A DNA stretch of 64,000 nucleotides from Sporisorium sorghi (lineage: Eukaryota > Basidiomycota > Ustilaginomycetes > Ustilaginales > Ustilaginaceae). The number at the start of each line of letters is the position of its first letter. Position 1 is the first letter of the stretch. Where the stretch lies: assembly GCA_023212695.1 (NCBI GenBank), contig JALCCG010000021.1, forward strand, positions 1 through 64,000, given 5' to 3'. A program made the position numbers and the translations under genes. The notes beneath the pieces are model-generated. The model saw nothing but the letters and a program-made list of their open reading frames with translations, did not search any database and had not been told where the DNA came from. Positions 50,501 to 57,985 of the stretch are shown in pieces.

Positions 50501-53500
50501 CCGCTGGCCGCGCAGTTTGAATTCCGGGGCGAGAAAGTGATTGTGATTGCGAATCATTTTAACTCGAAATCCGGGGACCAGGGACCATTTGGCAATACGC
50601 AGCCGCCGGTTCTCTCCAGCGAAGCGCAGCGCCATCAGATCGCGGCTGTCGTTAACGGATTTGTTAAGAGCGTGGTAACCGCAAATCCGGACGCAAACGT
50701 TGTTGTTCTGGGCGATTTGAATGATTTCCAATTTACGCAGACGGCAACGATTTTGAAAGGGAATGAATTAGATAACTTGATTGATACGCTGCCGCTGAAA
50801 GAGCAGTATACGTACACGTATGACGGAAATTCGCAGGTGCTGGATCATATTCTGGTCAGCAAGAACCTGACCCGTTCTACGCAAATCGATGTAGTGCACC
50901 TGAACGCCGATTTCCCGGCTTCTAAGGGCCGCGTATCGGATCATGATCCGGTTGTCGCGCAGATCGATTTGCAAGGAGAGGCCGCTAACGGGTTCCCGCT
51001 TACGATCCTGCATACCAATGACACGCATGCCAATCTGGATACCACAAGCTCTCCGAACAACGTTGCTCGCCGGGTCACGGCAATTAAAGAGGCGAGAGCG
51101 CATGCGGTCAATCCACTGCTCGTGGATGCGGGGGATGTATTCTCCGGCACACTCTATTTCAACCAATACTTGGGACTTGCGGATCTGGAGTTCATGAATA
51201 TGGTTCAATATGATGCTATGACCTTCGGGAATCATGAATTCGATAAAGGATCCGAAGTACTGAATGATTTCATTGAGCATGCGAAGTTCCCGTTTGTTTC
51301 ATCGAACGTGAATTTCTCAGCCGATGCTATATTAAGCCAAAAGTTCAAGAATGAAGTAGCCCGGGATGCCAAGGATGCAACCATCTACCCGGCCATCATC
51401 ATGGAGGTAGACGGTGAGCAGGTCGGCTTGATCGGTCTTACGACCGAAGACACGGCAAACATCGCTTCCCCTGGAGACGTTACCTTTGATGATGCGGTGC
51501 AAAAGGCAAAAGACACCGTCGCGATGCTGAAGAATGAAGGCATCAACAAAATCGTTGTGCTGTCGCACCTCGGTTATGACGTGGATGTCAACCTGGCGAA
51601 GCAAGTTGAAGGCATCGACATCATCGTGGGCGGTCATAGTCATACCAAGCTGGATCAGGCGGTTGTAGACCGTTCGGACAGCGAGCCGAAACTGATCGTG
51701 CAGACAGGTGAAAAAGGCCAATTCTTAGGCCAGCTGGAGGTCGTATTTGACAACGAGGGCGTTCTGCAGGAGTGGAACAGCCGCCTCATTTCGGTTGACG
51801 AGAAAAACAGCAAAGGTGAGTATGTCATTCAGCCGGATACAGAAGCACTTGCCATTTTGAATGCCAAGTACAAACCTGGCGTAGATCAGTTAAAACAAAC
51901 CGAGGTTGGTACAACGGAAGTGAAACTGAACGGCGTCCGCGCCGATGTGCGCACGAAGGAAACGAATCTCGGAAATCTCATCGCGGACGGAATGCTGGAT
52001 GCGGCGCAAGCAGCCGGAACGAATGCGGTCATTGCCTTGCAGAATGGCGGCGGAATTCGTGACTCGATTGGAGCCGGCAAAGTTACGATGGGTGACGTAA
52101 TGACCGTCCTGCCGTTTAACAATGATCTCGTCACCATCACGCTGACGGGCTCCGAGATTAAAGAAGCGATGGAGAACGGGGTTTCCAAAACCCCGGCCGA
52201 GGATGGACGCTTCCCGCATATTGCGGGCATGAAGTTTATCTACGATTCAACCAAACCGGTTGGATCGCGCGTACTGCGTATCGAGGTGAAAGGCAAGAAC
52301 GGCTACGAGCCGATTGATATGAACAAATCATATGAGGTAGCGACAAATGCATTTACCGCTAAGGGCGGCGATTTCTACGCTTCGCTCGAAAAGGCATATC
52401 TAGAAGGGCGCGTGAACCTGCTCTATATGCCTGACTATGAGGTATTCTCGAATTACGTGAAAAAAGTAGGCACCATCACGGACAAGACCTCGGCCGTCGA
52501 GGGTCGGATTACAGACCTGAAAGGAGCGCCGCTTCCTGGCGGGCCAGGAGAGCCTGGGACAGGCAACCCTGGGAACCCGGGCACGCCTGGAACTCCAGGA
52601 CCAACGACGCCTCCAGTGAATCCTACAAACCCTGGCACGACGCCACCGGCGGAAGCAGGCAAGGTGAAGGTTCCGGTTAAAGTGGAGAATGGCGCGGCAG
52701 CAGGCTCCGTAAACGGAGCGGCTATGAAGGAAGCGTTGAAGCTGCCTTCAGACGGGAAAGTCACCATTGAGGTTACAAGTGCGCAGCCTATAGAGTCTTC
52801 ATCCATTACGATTGAGAATGAAGCGCTGCGGGCATGGCTTGATCAATCAAGCGCTCAAGTGCTGAACGTGGTCACTCCATACGGAAGCTACGAGCTTCCG
52901 AAGCGGGAGATCAACCTGCAGGCTCTGGCAACTCAAGCTGGATCGGATATAAACAGTATCCAGCTGGTCATTCAACTTGCCGTGGATTCGAATGCTCTTA
53001 AATCGGCAGCCTCCAAAGGACATAATGGGCTGCAAGCCGTAAGCTACACGGTAACCGCAACGTCCGGCAGCGGCAAAACCATCACGCTGGATAAGTTCCA
53101 ATCGTATGTGAAGCGGTCCCTGAATGTTGCCAAGACCTATCGTTCCTCCGAAATTGCGGTTGTTCGGGTTGACGGAACAGGCAGTGGATACACGCCGGTG
53201 CCGTTCAAGGTGAATGGTCAACGAATCGATATCTACAGTCAAACGAACAGCACGTACCTGGTTCTTCTGAACCCGGTAACGTTCCAGGACATGGGGACAC
53301 ATTGGTCCAAGGGAGACGTTGAATCCCTTGCAGCCAACATGATCGTGACCGGACGTTCAGAGCAGAACTTTGTTCCGAATGCTCCGATAACCCGAGCCGA
53401 ATTCGCGGCACTGGTAGTCCGGGCGCTGGGCCTCACGGCCGACGCTAAGGCAGTGGCTTTCCAGGATATTGCGTTATCCGACTGGTATGCCGGTGAGATC

Positions 53501-53827
53501 CAGGCGGCAGCCGATGCCGGCATCATAACCGGATATTTGGACGGCAACTTTAAGCCGAATCGGGACATTACACGCGAACAGATGGCGCTGATGGTATACA
53601 AAGCTATGGACTATGCCGGATACCATCAGGCAGACGCGGCAAAAGCCCAATTCACCGACGCGTCCTCGATCAGCGCATGGTCGCAGGCAGCTGTATATGA
53701 ATTGGCGGGTCTTGGTATTCTGAACGGGGATCCGAAGCTGCGCTTCAATCCTCAGTCCAGCGCAACCCGAGCCGAAAGCGCCGCTGTGCTTCATCGCATG
53801 ATTCAGGATTTGACGTATGTAAAATAA
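47567..53827 (+). CDS. Giant cell-surface nuclease/5'-nucleotidase with SLH anchor
   Basis: The 2086-residue protein begins with a signal peptide (LLAIVMLLSILVPFSPVKVAEAA). A lamin-tail domain follows (about 38-160; QYKNDFIELFNPTGSPVDLTGW region). Then come a chitobiase-type sandwich (about 220-295), an OB-fold of the YhcR type (about 303-400), a second chitobiase-like sandwich (about 482-552) and another OB-fold (about 558-800). An endonuclease/exonuclease/phosphatase domain (about 827-1125) carries LRVATYNIENF, GLVEVQDN and VSDHDPVVAQ. A calcineurin-type 5'-nucleotidase follows (about 1144-1400; ILHTNDTHAN, VDAGDVF, FGNHEFDKG, GGHSHTKL) with its C-terminal domain (about 1449-1640; NGGGIRDSI). 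A Gly/Pro linker (about 1656-1698) leads to three SLH domains (about 1908-2078). It should degrade nucleic acids to nucleosides at the cell surface, next to genes importing nucleosides. Confidence 0.9.
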   Translation: MHIRLHKYQKHLSMLLAIVMLLSILVPFSPVKVAEAAPHNDQVVISQVYGGGGNSGAQYKNDFIELFNPTGSPVDLTGWKVRYASAASGAFNGTTSLNGIMEPYTYLLVQQSGGTTGNALPTPDVLGSLNLSGSNGIVDLVNAAGDRIDLIGYGSTAIESETNPTAALSNGTAAIRKELTTGQSDRGLDTDNNAADFIVATPDPRNSAAPATPVNPGNGLGLVTANPGPNAWPAGTEITLSPPTVGASVYADVYLSGGNGSGFQLINNPIVINEPTRVDAYAAQDGQPDGPVTSFQYDVLTQKSVTEARSKAKGEHVWTEGIITHIEGRETYIQDDAAGIVLYDYPLNAGVGDRVSVAGVMEIYNNLQEIKPHALLPNSVTGTQVGLPQALPITGADLSPATGETYEARLVSLEDVTIKSENKPGEYTAEQGGHEFIIYSGLSKLKTVKSFSRVTGVVKQFGSIYELIPLGEDALIEELFSVMASPGAGPIVTGGKVTLSSPTQGANIYYTLDGSVPTTSSTQYSSPIPIDRDTTIKAIVVSGVDVSKVYEFAYKATQQPRIADIQGETHASPYNGQTVKDIEGVVTQYGYTFSNGNIKGFYIQDPKPDSNPNTSDAIFVYSTDPSRPQIGDLVSVTGKVAEFNEGSSSNLTSTQIELQSLKNLDQGQPLPEPVTLGKGGRPIPAAIIDNDGMTAFEPQEDAIDFYESLEGMRVRLPQPTIISPYWTSSGTYNIATRVENHIADVITPAGGLVLKEQGNFNPQRLIIAYGNPGQEVSTGDTFADDVIGVIGYNSGNFKVIPGKGELPAINSSPFQQEVSTIDVNAEQLRVATYNIENFYPGVGSSKINKLAESIVSSIKSPDIIGLVEVQDNNGEQNNGTTAADLSYDALIKAIKAAGGPTYSFTDIDPVNNNDGGAPGANIRVGFLYNPDRVQLSDSVNNKKGSSTDSVAYDAAKDQLTYNPGRIDPQNPAFNASRKPLAAQFEFRGEKVIVIANHFNSKSGDQGPFGNTQPPVLSSEAQRHQIAAVVNGFVKSVVTANPDANVVVLGDLNDFQFTQTATILKGNELDNLIDTLPLKEQYTYTYDGNSQVLDHILVSKNLTRSTQIDVVHLNADFPASKGRVSDHDPVVAQIDLQGEAANGFPLTILHTNDTHANLDTTSSPNNVARRVTAIKEARAHAVNPLLVDAGDVFSGTLYFNQYLGLADLEFMNMVQYDAMTFGNHEFDKGSEVLNDFIEHAKFPFVSSNVNFSADAILSQKFKNEVARDAKDATIYPAIIMEVDGEQVGLIGLTTEDTANIASPGDVTFDDAVQKAKDTVAMLKNEGINKIVVLSHLGYDVDVNLAKQVEGIDIIVGGHSHTKLDQAVVDRSDSEPKLIVQTGEKGQFLGQLEVVFDNEGVLQEWNSRLISVDEKNSKGEYVIQPDTEALAILNAKYKPGVDQLKQTEVGTTEVKLNGVRADVRTKETNLGNLIADGMLDAAQAAGTNAVIALQNGGGIRDSIGAGKVTMGDVMTVLPFNNDLVTITLTGSEIKEAMENGVSKTPAEDGRFPHIAGMKFIYDSTKPVGSRVLRIEVKGKNGYEPIDMNKSYEVATNAFTAKGGDFYASLEKAYLEGRVNLLYMPDYEVFSNYVKKVGTITDKTSAVEGRITDLKGAPLPGGPGEPGTGNPGNPGTPGTPGPTTPPVNPTNPGTTPPAEAGKVKVPVKVENGAAAGSVNGAAMKEALKLPSDGKVTIEVTSAQPIESSSITIENEALRAWLDQSSAQVLNVVTPYGSYELPKREINLQALATQAGSDINSIQLVIQLAVDSNALKSAASKGHNGLQAVSYTVTATSGSGKTITLDKFQSYVKRSLNVAKTYRSSEIAVVRVDGTGSGYTPVPFKVNGQRIDIYSQTNSTYLVLLNPVTFQDMGTHWSKGDVESLAANMIVTGRSEQNFVPNAPITRAEFAALVVRALGLTADAKAVAFQDIALSDWYAGEIQAAADAGIITGYLDGNFKPNRDITREQMALMVYKAMDYAGYHQADAAKAQFTDASSISAWSQAAVYELAGLGILNGDPKLRFNPQSSATRAESAAVLHRMIQDLTYVK

Positions 53828-53910
53828 ACATGCAGTGCATGCGGCTTATGGAGATTGGATGTTCACATCAGTGTTCGTGTTCCAATAAGCGGAGATATTG
53901 GTTGGCGAGA

Positions 53911-53943
53911 AAGAGCTGCCCCTCAGGGGCAGCTCTTTTTTTT
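53911..53943 (+). terminator. Terminator after the surface nuclease gene
   Basis: AAGAGCTGCCCCT and AGGGGCAGCTCTT pair perfectly around a C, followed by a run of T. Confidence 0.85.
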
Positions 53944-54020
53944 AGTTCGTAAAAGCAAAAACAAAATGTGACCGATCCACGTCCATAACTGTGTTAAGGG
54001 TAAAAGGAGGTCTACACGCG

Positions 54021-54509
54021 ATGCAGATGGATTCGCTCCGGCCGGGCGGAGATTTTACGGAAACCTATGAATTATATGGCAATATGCTTTTTAAAATAGC
54101 GATGGTGTACCTTGGGAATAAACAGGATGTAGAAGAAGCTATTCAGGAAACATTCATCAAATTGATGCATAAAGCGCCTGAATTCAGCGACCAGGAGCAT
54201 AAGAAGGCTTGGCTGATTCGGGTGATAACCAACTATTGCAAGAACATGCAAGGAAGCCTGTGGCGCAGGCGGGTAACCAAAATGGAGCATATGAACGATT
54301 ATTTTGCTGAGCCATCTGAACGGATGCTGATGGACCATGTCATGAGTTTGCCGTTCAAATATAAGTCGGTCATCCACCTGTTTTATTACGAGGATTATTC
54401 TGTTAAGGAGATTGCCGGGATATTGCAGATTAACGAATCTGCGGTCAAGATGCGCCTTCAGCGCGGCAGGAAGCTGCTGCGAATGGACTTGGAAGGAGAG
54501 GACGATTGA
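54021..54509 (+). CDS. ECF-type RNA polymerase sigma factor
   Basis: The start is ATG 54021 behind AAAGGAGG (54002-54009), giving 162 residues; ATG 54027 is also possible. Region 2 (LYGNMLFKIAMVYLGN and VEEAIQETFIKLMHK) and region 4 (LPFKYKSVIHLFYYEDYSVKEIAGIL, then ESAVKMRLQRGRKLL) are intact. The stop overlaps the start of the next gene, which encodes a membrane protein with anti-sigma layout. It is a second ECF unit, not closely similar to the one at 31169. Confidence 0.88.
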   Translation: MQMDSLRPGGDFTETYELYGNMLFKIAMVYLGNKQDVEEAIQETFIKLMHKAPEFSDQEHKKAWLIRVITNYCKNMQGSLWRRRVTKMEHMNDYFAEPSERMLMDHVMSLPFKYKSVIHLFYYEDYSVKEIAGILQINESAVKMRLQRGRKLLRMDLEGEDD

Positions 54510-55492
54510 TGAATCGGAATGACTATAACCAATTGATAGATCAAATAGAACCTGACCAAGGATTGGAGGAGCGGCTTATGAATGGAATGAAACAGAATGG
54601 GCGCCAAACGCCAAGAAGGAACCGGATGGGGATGGCTGGTGTTAGTGCGGCTGTCATGCTGGGTGTGGTGTTGGTTATTTCGCTCATGTTGAATGGAGAA
54701 GATGCTCCAGTTGTCAGCAATACCCCGGTGACTCCCGGGACCGGAGAGAACACGACACCGATCGCTAAGGTCGGTCATGATCCGGTGATCATTCCGAAGA
54801 TTGAGCTTCCGAGAGAGAGCGGCGTTAAAGCCGACATGATCGGGTTGGTTGTATATCAGGGGAATATCTACACCCAGACCGGCACGCGAATATCGCCGGA
54901 AACCGCCAAGCAGCTGCGGGGCGACAAGCTGGGACGGTCCCAATCGGGCATTACGGAATGGAGTTCCCCCGACGATTATACGGAACTCGCTTCAACAATA
55001 GGAGAAATGGACATCTACTCGGTAAAAGGGTATGACTTGGATTTTAGAATCATGTCCTATGTAGAGCATGATGGGGAGATCTACGCTGAACTGTATGAGC
55101 ATTTGAATGGGATTACGGTGACCAAGGGCGAGGACTTGATAGGCAAGCTGAATTTAAGGGATCGAATGACATCGGTAAAATGGCAGGATTTTGACAGCTG
55201 GAACATGGGGGAGAACAAGCTGCACGATTTTTCCGGCGAGTCGGAGGTGCAAGCCTTCGTCGAGGCCTTGTATGAGGCGAAGCCGATTGCGGCCGATCCT
55301 CTATTCGAGCAAGGGATCTACGAGACCGGATCGGGAGAACAGAAATTTCTGTATATTAAGCTCCAAGACGGAACGGAAGTCCAGTTAAGATTGTTCAGAG
55401 ACGGGGAATATGTAAGATACGCAAACGCTCCTGTATTCTTTCAATTGGATGCCGAGGCTTTCACGGCGCTGTGGGAACGGATGGAAGAGTAG
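54509..55492 (+). CDS. Putative membrane anti-sigma factor
   Basis: ATG 54509 overlaps the sigma gene stop; AAGGAG at 54493-54498 serves it, and TTG 54506 is an alternative. The 327-residue protein has a short cytoplasmic part (residues 1-42, charged), one membrane helix (MAGVSAAVMLGVVLVISLML, about 43-62) and a large external domain (about 75-327) rich in Asp, Glu and aromatic residues. The N-terminus lacks the H-x3-C-x2-C zinc motif of typical anti-sigma factors. Position and topology argue for an anti-sigma or signal-sensing partner of the sigma factor before it; no sequence motif proves this. Confidence 0.6.
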   Translation: MNRNDYNQLIDQIEPDQGLEERLMNGMKQNGRQTPRRNRMGMAGVSAAVMLGVVLVISLMLNGEDAPVVSNTPVTPGTGENTTPIAKVGHDPVIIPKIELPRESGVKADMIGLVVYQGNIYTQTGTRISPETAKQLRGDKLGRSQSGITEWSSPDDYTELASTIGEMDIYSVKGYDLDFRIMSYVEHDGEIYAELYEHLNGITVTKGEDLIGKLNLRDRMTSVKWQDFDSWNMGENKLHDFSGESEVQAFVEALYEAKPIAADPLFEQGIYETGSGEQKFLYIKLQDGTEVQLRLFRDGEYVRYANAPVFFQLDAEAFTALWERMEE

Positions 55493-55520
55493 GGCGTTTG
55501 TTCAGCGCAATGGCTTCTTC

Positions 55521-56390
55521 TTATTCGCGTGCCGTCGATGAAGAGCGATGACCTTTTACGAATGCACTCGGCGTCATACCAAAATACCGGGTAAAGGCGC
55601 GGGAGAATGTAAACAAATCCGAATACCCCAGAGATAAAGCGGTATGCGTGATGCTGGTTCCCTCAGCGGATAACAGGCGGGTCGCTTTCTCCATAATGAG
55701 CTGCTGCATGTAGCGGGACGGAGAGATACCGTATCGGCGGGTAAACGCACGGGTGAAATGACTGCGATGCACACCGGCCCACGCAGCAAGCTCCTCCACA
55801 GATAGGTTCTCTGTGCAATAAAGCTTCATATACCCGGGAACGGATTCGAGCCAGTCGGAAGCAGACGAAGAAGCCGGATGTCGCTGGTTCCGGTTCGGAT
55901 CGATGCTGTGGATCAATTGGAAGCCCAGCGACATCAGCTGAAGGCTGTGATCCTGTTGGGGCTGCCGGAGCAATCCCTGAATTTCCTTGATCACCGCCAA
56001 GGCACTCTCCCCGAAGGCATTCCGTCGATAGGGCTGCTCGGGGCATAGATCGACATGCTTTAATATGGATGGCATCAATTCGCCCATAAAGGCCGTCCAG
56101 GTGATCATCGTAGACGGCTGGTCACAGTCCTTGGCATATGTATAGACCGAGCCGGGGAAGAGGCAGAACAGGTCGCCTGCCGAGAGGGAGACGTTGCGGC
56201 CGTCCCATTCAAACCGTACCTTGCCGCAGGCAACGAAATGTATACTATAAAATTCGACGGACCGGGGACCGACTTTTTCAGTGAAGAAGGGATGGGATCC
56301 GGATTTGAATATCCATAGTCCCAGTTGAGTCTCAAAGAAAGCCGGATTGTTAAAGTATTCTTCTCTGGATGGCCGTTGGTTCACTGTCAT
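55521..56390 (-). CDS. AraC-family transcriptional regulator
   Basis: The 289-residue protein has an N-terminal cupin-like sensing domain (about 20-150; GKVRFEWDGRNVSLSAGDLFCLFPG). Two C-terminal helix-turn-helix motifs follow (about 185-283; VEELAAWAGVHRSHFTRAFTRRYGISPSRYMQQ and ITHTALSLGYSDLFTFSRAFTRYFGMTPSAF, given as the two AraC half-motifs). It starts behind AAGGAGGAAG on the minus strand and diverges from the sulfatase gene with a 159-base gap. I infer that it controls the sulfatase, and possibly the GH20 gene, in response to a glycan-derived sugar. Confidence 0.85.
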   Translation of the reverse strand: MTVNQRPSREEYFNNPAFFETQLGLWIFKSGSHPFFTEKVGPRSVEFYSIHFVACGKVRFEWDGRNVSLSAGDLFCLFPGSVYTYAKDCDQPSTMITWTAFMGELMPSILKHVDLCPEQPYRRNAFGESALAVIKEIQGLLRQPQQDHSLQLMSLGFQLIHSIDPNRNQRHPASSSASDWLESVPGYMKLYCTENLSVEELAAWAGVHRSHFTRAFTRRYGISPSRYMQQLIMEKATRLLSAEGTSITHTALSLGYSDLFTFSRAFTRYFGMTPSAFVKGHRSSSTARE

Positions 56391-56549
56391 GCTTTTGCTT
56401 CCTCCTTCCAGCTAAACAAGATCACTTCGCTTGATATTGTTAATATGCAACATATTGTATAACGATTGCAAGGATTGGACATTCCGTGTTGATCCGCGAC
56501 AGGGTACGATATGAGGAACAAGTCGAGCATATCCGAGGTGAATGGAGAT

Positions 56550-57869
56550 ATGAAACAACCGAATTTTGTCGTCGTTTATTGTGATGACCTAGGCTACGGG
56601 GATCTTGGATGTTATGGTTCGGATTCCGTGAGAACCCCGCATCTGGACGGATTGGCAGATGAAGGCGTTCGTTTTACGAATTGGTATTCGAATTCCCCTG
56701 TCTGCTCTCCGTCACGAGCCTCTTTATTGACAGGCAAATATCCGGTCCGAGCGGGAGTCGGTGAAATCCTGGGGGCAAAGCGCGGTTCCCATGGGCTGCC
56801 TGCCGCCGAGGTGACGTTGGCCAAGGCGCTTAAGCCTGCCGGGTACAGGACGGCACTTTATGGAAAATGGCATTTGGGCCTGTCCAAAGAAACCAGCCCG
56901 AATGCGCATGGGTTCGATGAGTTCTTTGGATTTAAGGCAGGCTGTGTCGATTTTTACTCGCACATTTTTTATTGGGGGCAAGGTCATGGCGTCAATCCCC
57001 TGCATGATCTATGGGAAAACGAAACGGAGGTTTGGGAGAACGGCAGGTATATGACCGAACTGATAACAGAACGCTCGGTTGATTTCATTAAGCGGTCACG
57101 GGAGCAGGAGACTCCGTTCTTCTTGTTTGCGTCGTACAATGCGCCCCACTATCCGATGCATGCGCCGCAGGAATACATGGAACGGTTTGCGCATTTGCCA
57201 TGGGATCGGCAGGTGATGGCCGCCATGATTGCGGCGGTGGATGATGGCGTCGGAGAGATTGTGGAGGCGCTGAAGGAAGCCGGCTGTTATGAGGATACGG
57301 TCATCTTTTTCTCCAGCGATAATGGGCCGTCTTCCGAGAGCCGTAACTGGCTGGACGGGACGGAAGACATTTATTACGGCGGGAGCGCGGGGATCTTTCG
57401 GGGGCATAAGGCAAGCCTGTTCGAAGGTGGAATCCGCGAACCTGCCATACTGAACTGGCCGAACGGATGGGAAGGCGGACAAGTGCGCGATGAGGTCGCG
57501 GCCATGATGGACATCGTTCCGACCTTCTTGGATCTGGCGGGCGTCGATCTGGCGGCGGGACCGCTTCAAGGGATTACCCTGGATGGGAGCAGCCTGAAGG
57601 AGATGCTGTTCAGGGGCAAGCCGTCACCGCATAAGCAATTGTTCTGGGAGTATCAAGGTCAACTGGCTGTCCGGGAAGGCAACTGGAAGCTGGTGCTGAA
57701 CGGAAAACTCGATTTCGATCGCGTGGTTCCGGATCAGGTTCATCTGTCCGATCTGTCCAAGGATCCGGGAGAGCGATCCAACCTGGCGGACCGTTATCCC
57801 GAGATCGTGGAGCGCCTTAGCCGGGATGTACGAGTCTGGTATGAGGAAGTGCAAAATCAAGGATCTTAA
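56550..57869 (+). CDS. Type I (formylglycine) sulfatase
   Basis: ATG 56550 is chosen because GAGGTG (56536-56541) lies 8 bases upstream and the protein then starts like its relatives; an in-frame ATG at 56511 adds an unrelated tail. The 439-residue enzyme has metal ligands in VYCDDLGYGD (residues 10-18). The CSPSR motif begins at Cys-52, which must be converted to formylglycine. It also has the KWHLG stretch and the SSDNGPS metal motif near 256. No signal peptide is present, so it acts inside the cell. The position next to a GH20 hexosaminidase suggests sulfate removal from amino sugars such as GlcNAc-6-sulfate or GalNAc-6-sulfate. No maturase gene is in the window. Confidence 0.88.
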   Translation: MKQPNFVVVYCDDLGYGDLGCYGSDSVRTPHLDGLADEGVRFTNWYSNSPVCSPSRASLLTGKYPVRAGVGEILGAKRGSHGLPAAEVTLAKALKPAGYRTALYGKWHLGLSKETSPNAHGFDEFFGFKAGCVDFYSHIFYWGQGHGVNPLHDLWENETEVWENGRYMTELITERSVDFIKRSREQETPFFLFASYNAPHYPMHAPQEYMERFAHLPWDRQVMAAMIAAVDDGVGEIVEALKEAGCYEDTVIFFSSDNGPSSESRNWLDGTEDIYYGGSAGIFRGHKASLFEGGIREPAILNWPNGWEGGQVRDEVAAMMDIVPTFLDLAGVDLAAGPLQGITLDGSSLKEMLFRGKPSPHKQLFWEYQGQLAVREGNWKLVLNGKLDFDRVVPDQVHLSDLSKDPGERSNLADRYPEIVERLSRDVRVWYEEVQNQGS

Positions 57870-57910
57870 GCGTGGATTAGGGCATATCATCTAAGACTTA
57901 GCGATTATGC

Positions 57911-57938
57911 AAAAAAGCCCCGGTCTCCGGGGCTTTTT
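57911..57938. terminator. Bidirectional terminator
   Basis: AAAAAAGCCCCGG and CCGGGGCTTTTT pair around TCT, with T-runs on both strands. It separates the converging sulfatase and GH20 genes. Confidence 0.85.
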
Positions 57939-57985
57939 CATGATGTATTGGTGAAAAGTATTGCAATTTCAGGCAGCTTGGACCC

